DNA of 64,000 nucleotides from Brevundimonas lenta. GTDB taxonomy: Bacteria; Pseudomonadota; Alphaproteobacteria; Caulobacterales; Caulobacteraceae. The translations under genes and the position numbers were made by a program. The notes under the pieces are model-generated. The model saw only the letters and a program-made list of their open reading frames with translations, was not told where the DNA came from and did not search any database. This document shows positions 37,352 to 46,129 of this stretch, piece after piece; position 1 is the first letter of the stretch; each line of letters begins with the position of its first letter. The stretch lies in contig NZ_JACIDM010000002.1 in the NCBI RefSeq assembly GCF_014196335.1, forward strand, positions 992,001 through 1,056,000, read 5' to 3'.

Positions 37352-39162
37352 TGCTCCCCGTCCAGAGCGTCGTCCGGCTCATCGCCTGCGGTTCGGTCGA
37401 CGACGGCAAGTCCAGCCTCATCGGCCGCCTGGTGCACGACACCGGCGCCGTCCCCTCCGACCAGTTGCTGGCGCTCGGTCCCGCCCCCGACCTCTCCCTG
37501 CTCGTCGACGGCCTGGCCGCCGAACGCGAACAGGGCATCACCATCGACGTCGCCTGGCGCTTCCTGGATGTCGGCGGACGCCGGTTCATCCTCGCCGACA
37601 CGCCGGGACACGAGCAGTACACCCGCAACATGGCCACGGCCGCTTCCACCGCGGACGCCGCCATCGTCCTGGTCGATGTACGCAAGGGCGTCCTCACGCA
37701 GACGCGCCGCCATACCCGCCTTCTGGCCCTGCTCGGCGTCCGGCGCATCCTGCTGGCGGTCAACAAGATGGACCTCGCCGACTGGTCACGGCCCGCCTTC
37801 GACGCCGTCACCGCCGACTACCGCGCCTTCGCGGCTGACCTCGGCCTCACGGACGTCACCGCCGTCCCGATCAGCGCCACGCTCGGCGACAACCTCGGCG
37901 CCGGCAGCCCTCACACGCCCTGGCACGACGGCGGCACGGTTGTGGATTGGCTTCGACAGGCGCCGACCGCGGACGCTGCGCCCGCGCCGTTCCGAATGCC
38001 GGTTCAATCCGCCGTCCGCACCGACGACTTCCGCGGCTTCCAGGGCCGGATCGTCAGCGGATCGATCCGCCCCGGCGACGCCGTCCGGGTCCTGCCCTCC
38101 GCCGCGCCCGCCCGGATCGAACGCATCGCTGCTTTCGACGGCGACCTCGAAGAAGCGCGCGCCGGTCAGTCCGTCACCCTGACCCTGGACCGCCCCGTCG
38201 ACGTGTCGCGCGGCGATCTGCTGGCCTGCAACGAGGCTCCGCCCGAGGTTGCGGACCGGTTCGAGGCCCACCTCGTCTGGATGTCCGGGCGTCCCCTTCT
38301 ACCCGGCCGCTCGTACGGACTGAAGCTGGGCTCCACCACCGTTGCCGCCCGGGTCAGCGACATCCGCCACAGGATCAACGTCGACACCGGCGACGCCCTG
38401 GCCGCCCGCACGCTCGAACTGAACGACATCGGCCTCGTCCACCTGACGCTGGACGCGCCGGTCCCGTTCGAGCCGTACGAGGTCAGCCGCGACCTCGGCG
38501 GCTTCATCCTGATCGACCGGATGACGGAGGAGACCGCCGGCGCGGGCATGATCCGCTTCGCCCTGCGCCGCTCGACCACGGTCCGCCCCCAGCCGATCGC
38601 CATCGACCGGGCGGAACGCGCCACCCAAAAAGGACAGAGGCCGCTCGTCGTCTGGTTCACCGGCCTGTCGGGCGCCGGCAAGTCCACCATCGCCAACCTG
38701 GTGGAGCAGCGCCTGTTCGCCGACGGTGTGCACTCGACCCTGCTGGACGGCGACAACATCCGCCGCGGCCTGAACAGCGACCTGGGCTTCACCGACGCCG
38801 ACCGCGTCGAGAACATCCGCCGCGTCGCCGAGGTCGTTCGCCTGATGACGGACGCCGGGCTGATCGTGCTGGCCGCCTTCATCTCGCCCTTCCGGGCCGA
38901 GCGTCAGATGGCCCGCGAACTGATGGCCCCGGGCGAGTTCCTCGAGGTCCATGTCGACGCCCCGCTCGATGTCGTCGAGGCCCGTGACATCAAAGGCCTC
39001 TACGCCCAGGCGCGCAGCGGCGGGCTGGCCAATTTCACCGGCATCGACAGTCCGTACGAACCGCCCGAGGCGCCGGACCTTCGCATCGACGCCGTCGCCG
39101 ACACGCCGGACCAGGCGGCGGACCGCGTCATGGCGCTCATCCGGGCCGCCCTGCTCCGCTGA
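37351..39162 (+). CDS. cysNC: Bifunctional sulfate adenylyltransferase large subunit/adenylylsulfate kinase
   Basis: This 603-aa fusion has an N-terminal CysN GTPase (about 1-420): [10 protein letters not shown]-loop, [12 protein letters not shown] and NKMDL. The CysC part (about 425-603) has its own P-loop GLSGAGKST and DNIRRGLN, and phosphorylates APS to PAPS. Total length is on the short side for CysNC fusions (commonly about 620-650), but no motif is missing. The stop region overlaps the convergent SemiSWEET gene by 26 bp. Genes for the later reductive steps are not in the window. Confidence 0.93.
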   Translation: MLPVQSVVRLIACGSVDDGKSSLIGRLVHDTGAVPSDQLLALGPAPDLSLLVDGLAAEREQGITIDVAWRFLDVGGRRFILADTPGHEQYTRNMATAASTADAAIVLVDVRKGVLTQTRRHTRLLALLGVRRILLAVNKMDLADWSRPAFDAVTADYRAFAADLGLTDVTAVPISATLGDNLGAGSPHTPWHDGGTVVDWLRQAPTADAAPAPFRMPVQSAVRTDDFRGFQGRIVSGSIRPGDAVRVLPSAAPARIERIAAFDGDLEEARAGQSVTLTLDRPVDVSRGDLLACNEAPPEVADRFEAHLVWMSGRPLLPGRSYGLKLGSTTVAARVSDIRHRINVDTGDALAARTLELNDIGLVHLTLDAPVPFEPYEVSRDLGGFILIDRMTEETAGAGMIRFALRRSTTVRPQPIAIDRAERATQKGQRPLVVWFTGLSGAGKSTIANLVEQRLFADGVHSTLLDGDNIRRGLNSDLGFTDADRVENIRRVAEVVRLMTDAGLIVLAAFISPFRAERQMARELMAPGEFLEVHVDAPLDVVEARDIKGLYAQARSGGLANFTGIDSPYEPPEAPDLRIDAVADTPDQAADRVMALIRAALLR

Positions 39163-39415
39163 ACCGCCACTTCATCGCCAGTACCCCCGCGGCCATCACC
39201 AGCGCGCAGGCGTTGGCGATCGTAATCGGCCAGGCCTCCGTCAGCACGCCATAGATCGTCCACAACACGAAACAGGTCACCGTCAGCGAATAGGTCTTCA
39301 GCGACACCGCCGACGCGTCCTTCTCCTTCCAGATCTTGATCATCTGCGGCGCGAAGCTGGTGATCGAACACAGGGCCGCCGCGGTGCCGACGACGTTCGC
39401 AACCAGATCGCTCAC
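39137..39415 (-). CDS. SemiSWEET/PQ-loop family small transporter
   Basis: This 92-aa membrane protein has three predicted helices and a PQ motif ([10 protein letters not shown]), the size and pattern of bacterial SemiSWEET sugar transporters, which act as dimers. The GTG start at 39415 overlaps the upstream stop as GTGA. Its 3' end overlaps cysNC on the other strand by 26 bp. Substrate unknown. Confidence 0.82.
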   Translation of the reverse strand: MSDLVANVVGTAAALCSITSFAPQMIKIWKEKDASAVSLKTYSLTVTCFVLWTIYGVLTEAWPITIANACALVMAAGVLAMKWRFSGAGRPG

Positions 39416-39882
39416 GCCCGCGCCTTGCGGGTCGCCGCCTTCTTCGTTCCGCGCTTGGCGGGAGGCGGCGTCGCCGCCCGGGCGTCCTCCGCCCGGGTCG
39501 CCACCACCGGCAGCTGGTTGCCGCCATGCAGCCGATCGGCCCGCGCCTCGACCTCCTCGAGGATCTTGTCGAGTTGCCTCTCGGTCAGGTGCTCGATGCC
39601 GATGAACCGCTCGTCGGCCTTCGAGACCGCGTGGATCAGTTCGTCCAGCTTGGCCTGCATCGCCGCGCCGTCGCGGTTCTGGGTGTTCTGGATCAGGAAC
39701 ACCATCAGGAAGGTGATGATGGTCGTGCCGGTGTTGATCACCAGCTGCCAGGTCTCGCTGAACTTGAACAGCGGACCGCTGAACGCCCAGAGCAGAACCA
39801 GCAGCACGCAGCCGACGAACGTCCACGGCTTGCCCGCGATGTGGGCGGTCGCGTTGGCGAAGCGGACGAAAAAGGATTCCAT
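39412..39882 (-). CDS. Low-affinity iron permease family small membrane protein
   Basis: This 156-aa protein has two hydrophobic helices near 17-37 and 46-66, then NTQNRD and a predicted coiled segment. This matches the bacterial family named after fungal low-affinity iron permease (Fet4-like). The C-terminal 35 residues are Ala/Lys/Arg-rich. The family name is by similarity; iron transport by the bacterial members is not well established. It is coupled to the SemiSWEET gene by a 4-bp overlap. Confidence 0.75.
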   Translation of the reverse strand: MESFFVRFANATAHIAGKPWTFVGCVLLVLLWAFSGPLFKFSETWQLVINTGTTIITFLMVFLIQNTQNRDGAAMQAKLDELIHAVSKADERFIGIEHLTERQLDKILEEVEARADRLHGGNQLPVVATRAEDARAATPPPAKRGTKKAATRKARA

Positions 39883-39915
39883 CCGCCCCTAACGGCGCCG
39901 CCTGTCTCCGGGTTG

Positions 39916-42177
39916 CTACTCCGCGGCGTGCGAACGCTCGCCCACCGTCCGGTCGAGGAAGTCGAGGTACATCCGCCACTGCTGCAGTTGCCGGTCGTTG
40001 CCGCGCACCCCGTGACGCTGGCCGGGGTACAGCATCAGTTCGAACGGCGTCGACGACGCCTGCAGCGCATCGATCACCCGGGTCGAGTTCTCGAGGATGA
40101 CGTTGTCATCGGCCATGCCGTGCATCAGCAGAAGGCGGCCCGTCGCGTTCGGCAGGCGCGGGATCACGTCCGACGCGGCATAGCCTTCAGCATTGGCCTC
40201 CGGCGTCGACATGAAGCGTTCGGTGTAGTGGGTGTCGTACAGGCTCCACTCGGTCGGGGGCGCGCCGGCGGCGACGGCCGCCAGACCCATGTCCGGCTCG
40301 GTCAGCGCCATCAGGCTCATGAACCCACCGTATGACCAGCCCATCATCGCAATGCGATCAGCATCCACATACGGAAGCGATCTCAGATAGTTGGCGCCCA
40401 GAACCTGATCTTCGATCTCAGGCTGACCCATCTTCAGATACAGGGCCTGTTTGAACGCCGCCGAGCGGTCGCCCTCGCCGCGGTTGTCGAGGCGGAAGAC
40501 GATGTAGCCGGCCTCGGTCAACAGTTGATTGGTCGCCGGTTGCCAGCCGCGCTTCACGCCGCCGCCCGACGGTCCGCCGTACACCTGCATGATCACCGGG
40601 TATTTCCGCGCCGGGTCGAACCCGGGCGGCGTCGTCATCTGCCAGACCAGGGTCTCGCCGTGGCTGTCCAGCGTCCCGAACGTCACCTCGCCGCGACGCG
40701 ACGCGTACGGGAAGTAGGGATGGTTCTCGTCCAGCCGGTTCTGCTCGATCCAGCGCACGAAGGTCCCGTCGGCGCGATACAGCGCCGACTGCATCGGCGT
40801 ATTCACGTCGGTGTAGTTGCCGACATAGGCCGTTCCGGTCTTGTTCATCGACGCCGACCACCAGCCGCCGGCCGGGGTCACCGCGACCGGCGTCATCGTC
40901 CGGCGCAGGCTGGTGCGGAACATCTGCTGCTCGATAGGCTGCTCGCGTCCGTCGCGCATCGAGGCGGTGAAGAACACCTCGCCCGTGCGCTGGTTCACGC
41001 CGGTCAGCGACTTCACCGGATACTCGCCGCTGGTGATGGCGCGCAGCTTCCGGCCGTCGCGGCTGTACAGGTACAGGTGCTTCCAGCCGGTCTCTTCCGA
41101 CGACCAGATGAAGTTGCCGTCGTCCAGCGCCTTGAAGTCGTGGTTCAGCGGCACCCAGGCGTTCGAGGTCTGGGTCACGATCACCCGCGACGCGCCGGTC
41201 GCCGGATCGACACTCAGCAGATCCAGCGTCTTCTGGTCGCGCGACTGGCGCTGCACGTACAGGGTCTTGCCGTCGGCCGACCAGTTCACCCGCGCCAGAT
41301 AGATGTCGGTGTTGGCGCCCAGGTCGACCTTCAAGCGCTGGCCGCTCTGACGGTCATGCACATACAGGTCGACCACGGCATTCGGACGGCCCGCCCGCGG
41401 ATAGCGTTGCTCCACCGTCCGCGCGCCGCCGCCCGAAATGTCCAGTCGCGGGATCACGTCGACCGTCGACTCGTCGGTGTGCTGCAGGGCGATGAAGCGC
41501 TCGTCAGGGCTCCACCAGTAGCCGGTGTCGCGATCCATCTCCTCCTGGGCGATGAACTCGGCCGTGGCCCAGGTCTGCAGACCTTCGCCGTCCGTCGTCA
41601 CCGCCGTCTCGCGGTTCGACGCCAGGTCATAGACCACCAGGTCCTGGTCCCGCACGTACGAGACGAAATTGCCCTTCGGCGACACCTTGGCGTCGATCTC
41701 GTCGGCCTCGGTCTCGGTCAGGCGGCGCACCTGGCCGCCCTCACGGCTGGCCAGGAAGATGTCCCCTTCCAGCGGCGCCAGAATGTACCGGCCCTGCTCG
41801 TCCCACGAATATTCGACCACGCCGCGCGCGCTGATCCGCATCCGCTCGCGCCGCGCCTTCTCGGCCTCCGACAGCTCGCCCGCATCCGGAACCAGCGCCC
41901 GCGCGTCGATCAGCTTGAACGGTTCGCCTGCCCCGGTCGGCGCGGCCCACAGGTCCTGCACGTCCACGTCGTCCGGCCGCGACCGCAGGAAGGCCACCAG
42001 CTCACCGTCCGGCGACAGGCTCACGCCCTTGGCCACCGGCCCGGACAGCGACGGATTCGCGAACACCCGCTCGGGCGTCAGGATGGCGGAGGCCGGAGCG
42101 GCCTCTTGCGCCATTGCAGCGGTGAACGGCGACTGGGCCGCAAGGAACAGGGTGGAGGCGAGAAGAATGTTGCGCAT
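39916..42177 (-). CDS. Secreted dipeptidyl-peptidase IV-like serine peptidase (S9B)
   Basis: This 753-aa protein has a signal peptide ending near TAAMAQE. The N-terminal beta-propeller (about 30-480) contains the SPDE and EEMDRDTGYWWSPD blocks typical of DPP IV; the Glu pair recognises the substrate amino terminus. The C-terminal alpha/beta hydrolase has Ser in GWSYGGFMS, Asp in MHGMADDNV and His in GQRHGVRG. It removes X-Pro dipeptides in the periplasm or outside. It lies 33 bp upstream of the iron permease family gene start. Confidence 0.9.
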   Translation of the reverse strand: MRNILLASTLFLAAQSPFTAAMAQEAAPASAILTPERVFANPSLSGPVAKGVSLSPDGELVAFLRSRPDDVDVQDLWAAPTGAGEPFKLIDARALVPDAGELSEAEKARRERMRISARGVVEYSWDEQGRYILAPLEGDIFLASREGGQVRRLTETEADEIDAKVSPKGNFVSYVRDQDLVVYDLASNRETAVTTDGEGLQTWATAEFIAQEEMDRDTGYWWSPDERFIALQHTDESTVDVIPRLDISGGGARTVEQRYPRAGRPNAVVDLYVHDRQSGQRLKVDLGANTDIYLARVNWSADGKTLYVQRQSRDQKTLDLLSVDPATGASRVIVTQTSNAWVPLNHDFKALDDGNFIWSSEETGWKHLYLYSRDGRKLRAITSGEYPVKSLTGVNQRTGEVFFTASMRDGREQPIEQQMFRTSLRRTMTPVAVTPAGGWWSASMNKTGTAYVGNYTDVNTPMQSALYRADGTFVRWIEQNRLDENHPYFPYASRRGEVTFGTLDSHGETLVWQMTTPPGFDPARKYPVIMQVYGGPSGGGVKRGWQPATNQLLTEAGYIVFRLDNRGEGDRSAAFKQALYLKMGQPEIEDQVLGANYLRSLPYVDADRIAMMGWSYGGFMSLMALTEPDMGLAAVAAGAPPTEWSLYDTHYTERFMSTPEANAEGYAASDVIPRLPNATGRLLLMHGMADDNVILENSTRVIDALQASSTPFELMLYPGQRHGVRGNDRQLQQWRMYLDFLDRTVGERSHAAE

Positions 42178-42339
42178 GGCGGCGGACGCTAGAGGCGGAT
42201 TTGCCCGTCGTCATCCCGGAAATGAGGGACAGCAGGCGGGCGGTGCTCAAGGTCAGCCGGTGTGGCGCTGGCTCCACATCACGCCGCGACACTCCCATCT
42301 CTTCCGCTACGCTCGCCTAGCCCCTAATACAGCCTCGCA

Positions 42340-43155
42340 ATGACCGACGTCGCCGTCTCCTCCCCTCCCGCCAAGGCCTCGCCCTTCCACGAACTGGAAG
42401 TGCTGTCCGTCCATCACTGGACCGAACAGCTGTTCAGCTTCCGCATCGCGCGCCCGGCGGACTTCCGCTTCCGCTCCGGCGAGTTCGTGATGATCGGCCT
42501 GCCCGGAGAGGACGGCGCCAAGCCCATCCTGCGCGCCTATTCGATCGCCAGCCCGCACTGGGACGAGGAGCTGGAGTTCTTCTCCATCAAGGTGCCCGAC
42601 GGCCCCCTCACCTCGCGTCTGCAGAAGATCCAGGTCGGCGACACCGTCCTGATGGGCAAGAAGCCGACCGGCACCCTGGTCCTCGACGCCCTCACCGGCG
42701 GCGACCGTCTCTGGCTCATCGGAACGGGCACGGGTCTCGCTCCCTGGCTCAGTGTCGCCCGCGACCCCGACACCTACAGCCGTTTCGGCCAGGTCATCGT
42801 CTGCCACACGGTCCGCAACGTCGCCGACCTGGCCTACCGCGACTTCTTCACCGCCGGCATCCACGACGATCCGCTGATCGGCGACGAGGCGAAGGCCCAG
42901 CTCAGCTACTATCCGACCGTGACGCGCGAGCGTTTCGAGACGCCGGGCCGCATCACCGACCGCATCAAGTCCGGCGACCTGTTCGCCGACCTCGGTCTGC
43001 CGATCGGCTTCTCGCCCAACACCGACCGCGTCATGCTGTGCGGCTCGATGGCGATGATCAAGGAAACGGGCGAACTGCTCGAAAGCTATGGCCTGAAAGA
43101 AGGCTCGAACGCCGAACCCGGCGACTACGTTCTGGAGCGCGCCTTTGTCGGTTGA
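42340..43155 (+). CDS. fpr: Ferredoxin--NADP+ reductase
   Basis: This 271-aa bacterial subclass Fpr has FAD-binding RAYSIASP, NADP-binding GTGTGLAPW and the C-terminal ERAFVG, typical of the alphaproteobacterial/Azotobacter type. It is cytoplasmic and transfers electrons between NADPH and ferredoxin or flavodoxin, often in oxidative-stress defence. A 162-bp gap separates it from the divergent peptidase gene. Its 3' end overlaps the chorismate mutase frame by 11 bp if the TTG start is used there. Confidence 0.93.
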   Translation: MTDVAVSSPPAKASPFHELEVLSVHHWTEQLFSFRIARPADFRFRSGEFVMIGLPGEDGAKPILRAYSIASPHWDEELEFFSIKVPDGPLTSRLQKIQVGDTVLMGKKPTGTLVLDALTGGDRLWLIGTGTGLAPWLSVARDPDTYSRFGQVIVCHTVRNVADLAYRDFFTAGIHDDPLIGDEAKAQLSYYPTVTRERFETPGRITDRIKSGDLFADLGLPIGFSPNTDRVMLCGSMAMIKETGELLESYGLKEGSNAEPGDYVLERAFVG

Positions 43156-43492
43156 TCTGAAAGAAGCCCATACTGTGATCGCCGTGGACGCCCGCGTAGC
43201 GCCTGAAGCCTGCCTGACCATGGCCGAGGTTCGCCACGGCGTGGACGCGCTGGACCGCGCCCTCGTCGTCATGCTGGCCGAGCGCCAGCGCTACATGGAC
43301 GCCGCCGCCCGCATCAAGCCCAGCCGCGACGTCGTCCATGACGACGCCCGCATCGAGGATGTGGTCTCCAAGGTGCTCGCCGCCGCGGGCCCCGCAGGCC
43401 TGTCGCCCGCCATCGCCGAGCCGGTCTGGCGCACCCTCATCGACCGCTGCATCGCCCACGAGTTCGGGGCCTGGGACCGCACCCGCGCCTAG
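43145..43492 (+). CDS. Chorismate mutase, AroQ type
   Basis: This protein of about 115 aa converts chorismate to prephenate. The helix block EVRHGVDALDRALVVMLAERQ is the AroQ N-terminal helix, and the later Arg/Lys/Glu pattern fits an isochorismate-pyruvate lyase/chorismate mutase-like all-alpha fold. The start is uncertain: TTG 43145 has GGAG seven bases upstream and overlaps fpr; GTG 43175 is an alternative that still keeps the domain. Its TAG shares the bases CTAG (43489-43492) with the stop of the convergent lipoprotein gene. Confidence 0.82.
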   Translation: MSVDLKEAHTVIAVDARVAPEACLTMAEVRHGVDALDRALVVMLAERQRYMDAAARIKPSRDVVHDDARIEDVVSKVLAAAGPAGLSPAIAEPVWRTLIDRCIAHEFGAWDRTRA

Positions 43493-43986
43493 GTGCCCCG
43501 CGCTGCCCTGGCCGCAGCCCAGGCGGCTCGCAGGGCCGCTTCCACATCGCGCGCCGCGGCGGCGTCCGCCGCGCTCTTCTCAAGCCTGGTTTCGCCGCAG
43601 GCCGCGGCCAAAATGGCGTGCGGCGGCGTGTGCGGAATGATGTCCGACCAGTCCCCCGCACCCCCGCGTTCGACCGGAACGCCGTGTGCGAGGCGGACCA
43701 TTTCCAGGCGGCGGACGCGACCCGCGCGGCAATCATATTCCATGCGATGGAAGACTTCGTCGCCCGGCTCTCCGCGAAGGGACATCTCCCAGTGGCGGTT
43801 GATCGCGACGCCAGCGGGACCCAGGTCCGCCTCGCGCAGCCAGATCAACCCCGGCTGCCCACCGGGATCGTACGGCGGCGAGACCGTCAGACGCCAGGGC
43901 CCGGCGGGGGGAACAGGCGCGGGAGCGTCGACAGTCGCGCATCCCGACGCCAGCAGGCAGACGCCGGCAACCAGCGCTATTCTCAC
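43489..43986 (-). CDS. Hypothetical lipoprotein
   Basis: This 165-aa protein has a lipobox LASGC after a short hydrophobic signal. The mature part has no family that I recognise; it includes a Trp-rich GPWRLTVSPP stretch and an Ala-rich helical C-terminus. The ATG overlaps the stop of the Hpt gene by 4 bp, so it belongs to the permease-Hpt operon. Confidence 0.7.
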   Translation of the reverse strand: MRIALVAGVCLLASGCATVDAPAPVPPAGPWRLTVSPPYDPGGQPGLIWLREADLGPAGVAINRHWEMSLRGEPGDEVFHRMEYDCRAGRVRRLEMVRLAHGVPVERGGAGDWSDIIPHTPPHAILAAACGETRLEKSAADAAAARDVEAALRAAWAAARAARGT

Positions 43987-44336
43987 GAGCGAAGCCCCCT
44001 CAACATCAGCTCGTGGCGGTAGGCCGCCACGTCACCCAGCGCGATCTCCAGCTGATCCCGCACCCGCTCCAGCAGCGGCGGCGCCTCGGACTTGTCCGCC
44101 GCCTCCGCCGTCTGGCAGGCCTGGGCCAGCGCATCCGCGCCGATGCCGGCCGCCGCGCCGCGGATGGTGTGCACCCCGTCGCGCCAGCCTTCCTCGCGGA
44201 CGTCCAGCAGCGGCGACCACATGGCCGCCTGCTGCGTGAACAGACCCAGCACCTCGTCGGTGATGGAGTCCTCGCCGCCGGTCATCCGCTCCAGCACGGT
44301 GAAGTCCACCGCGCCGGACAGGTCGCGTCGCGCCAT
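43983..44336 (-). CDS. Stand-alone histidine phosphotransfer (Hpt) domain protein
   Basis: This 117-aa all-helical protein has phosphorylatable His56 in VHTIRGAAAGIGA, the Hpt motif (HxxKG, with Arg for Lys). It carries phosphate between a hybrid kinase REC and a response regulator. ATG 44336 overlaps the stop of the amino-acid permease by one base, and its stop overlaps the lipoprotein start. No kinase adjoins it; the nearest Hpt-less hybrid kinase is at 20321-22732. Confidence 0.78.
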   Translation of the reverse strand: MARRDLSGAVDFTVLERMTGGEDSITDEVLGLFTQQAAMWSPLLDVREEGWRDGVHTIRGAAAGIGADALAQACQTAEAADKSEAPPLLERVRDQLEIALGDVAAYRHELMLRGLRS

Positions 44337-45751
44337 CAGCCGGCCTGCTCTTCGCCCTTGGCCAGTCGCGAGTTCCAGGCGGACCAGCCCAGGTAGACGA
44401 CCAGGCCGATGCCGTTCCAGACCAGGAACCAGAACTGGGTGCGAGTCTGCAGGCTCAGGAAGAAGACCACGCAGCCGATCATGCAGATCGCGCCGACCAG
44501 CCACCACAGCGGCGCCTTGAACACGCGCGGACGGTTCGGGTCACGGACGCGCAGCACGATCAGGCTCAAACCCACGGCGAAGAAGGCCGCCAGCGTCCCG
44601 GCGTTGGCCAGCGAGGCCAGCTCGTCCAGACGCATGACGCCCGCCAGGGCCGCCACCACGACAGCCGTGAAGATCGTAACCACCGCCGGTACGCCGCGCG
44701 CCGAGACCTTGGCCAGGCGGCGCGGCAGCAGGCCGTCGCGGGCCATGCCGAGGAAGATGCGGCTCTGGCCGAACAGGAAGGCCAGCAGCACGGTCGGCAG
44801 GGCGATGACGGCGCTCGCCGCCAGCCACTGCGCCGCGGTTCCCTGCCCCAGCTCGCGCAGGATCAGCGCCAGCGGCTCAGGGCTGGCCGCGAAGCTCTCG
44901 ACCGGACGCGCGCCGATCGCCGCCGCGGCGACGACCAGGTACAGCGCGGTGCAGACCAGCATCGAGCCGACGATGCCGATCGACAGGTCGCGGCCCGGGT
45001 TCTTGGTCTCTTCCGCCGCCGTCGAGATGGCGTCGAAGCCATAGAAGGCGAAGAAGATGATCGCCGCCGCCGCCATCACCCCGGTCTGCACGAAGGGCGC
45101 GCCAAAGCCGTTGGGCATGAAGGGCGTGAAGTGGGCCTTGTCGAACGCCGGCAGGGCGATGGCGACGAAGCCTATCAGAGCCACGATCTTGATGACCACC
45201 AGGATGGCGTTCAGCGTCGCGCTCTCACGCGTGCCCAGCAGCAGCAGGCCGGTCACCACGGCGATGATCGCCACCGCCGGCAGATTGACGATCCCGCCCG
45301 CCACGTGCGGCCCGACCGTCAGCGCTTCCGGCAGAACCCAGCCCAGGCCGTTCATGAAGCCGACCGCATAGCCCGACCAGCCCACCGCCACGGCGGAGAC
45401 GACCAGCGAGTATTCCAGGATCAGGCTCCAGCCCACGATCCAGGCGATCATCTCGCCCAGCACGGCATAGGAATAGGTGTAGGCGCTGCCCGCCGCCGGC
45501 ATCATCGTCGACAGCTCGGCATAGGCCAGGGCGGCGCAGGCGCACACCAGACCGGCCAGGGCGAAGCTGATCATCACCGCCGGACCGGCCAGACCGGCGC
45601 CGACGCCGATCAGGGTCAGGATGCCGGTGCCGACGATGGCCCCGACGCCCAGCGCCATCAGGTGCGGCCAGCTCAGCGTCTTCTTCAGCGCCGGCCCGTC
45701 GTGGGGCGCCAGCATGGCGTCGATTGAACGTCGGCGGCTCCAGAAGGCCAT
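44336..45751 (-). CDS. APC-family amino-acid permease (cationic amino-acid transporter-like)
   Basis: This 471-aa inner-membrane protein has twelve or more helices. The LGVGAIVGTGIL first-helix motif, the GSAYTYSYAVLGE block and the FFAFYGFDAISTAAEE motif identify the CAT/YfnA branch. I chose ATG 45751, preceded by AAGGGGGAG; an upstream frame to 45820 has no family match. Substrate is not determined. It is the first gene of a three-gene overlapping operon with Hpt and lipoprotein genes. Confidence 0.87.
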   Translation of the reverse strand: MAFWSRRRSIDAMLAPHDGPALKKTLSWPHLMALGVGAIVGTGILTLIGVGAGLAGPAVMISFALAGLVCACAALAYAELSTMMPAAGSAYTYSYAVLGEMIAWIVGWSLILEYSLVVSAVAVGWSGYAVGFMNGLGWVLPEALTVGPHVAGGIVNLPAVAIIAVVTGLLLLGTRESATLNAILVVIKIVALIGFVAIALPAFDKAHFTPFMPNGFGAPFVQTGVMAAAAIIFFAFYGFDAISTAAEETKNPGRDLSIGIVGSMLVCTALYLVVAAAAIGARPVESFAASPEPLALILRELGQGTAAQWLAASAVIALPTVLLAFLFGQSRIFLGMARDGLLPRRLAKVSARGVPAVVTIFTAVVVAALAGVMRLDELASLANAGTLAAFFAVGLSLIVLRVRDPNRPRVFKAPLWWLVGAICMIGCVVFFLSLQTRTQFWFLVWNGIGLVVYLGWSAWNSRLAKGEEQAG

Positions 45752-45845
45752 GATCGCGTCTCCCCCTTCGCCGCACTCCGGCGGCCGATTCCGCAGAGAC
45801 CCTATCCGCTCCTGCGACAAACCGAAACGGACACGGAAAAGCCGC

Positions 45846-45874
45846 TTGCCTTCGCCGGACGTCGCCGCTATGTC
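45846..45874 (+). promoter_or_regulatory. Possible promoter of tRNA-Lys
   Basis: TTGCCTT (45846) and GCTATGTC (45867) are 14 bases apart, partly matching the Caulobacter housekeeping pattern TTGACGS-N10-14-GCTANAWC, 54 bases before the tRNA. The -35 match is poor. Confidence 0.25.
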
Positions 45875-45927
45875 CCGCCCCTCGCCGACGCCGGTCCTGC
45901 CGACGCCGCCGACACGACGATGAGTTC

Positions 45928-46003
<76 letters not shown>

Positions 46004-46016
46004 TCGTCCCCTCCCC

Positions 46017-46029
46017 CTGAACAGTTCAG
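46017..46029. promoter_or_regulatory. Palindrome CTGAAC-A-GTTCAG after the tRNA
   Basis: Six-base perfect arms around one base lie 14 bp after the tRNA and about 100 bp before the RTX gene. It may be an operator for the RTX gene; as a terminator the stem is short. Confidence 0.3.
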
Positions 46030-46129
46030 CTCGCCACGCCGGACCAGTTTCGCGTCTGCAACCGCGGTGCGATGGACTTGCCGTCAAGGCTGTGCGAGCG
46101 AGGGACAGTAACCGGGGGGAGTTTGCGTC

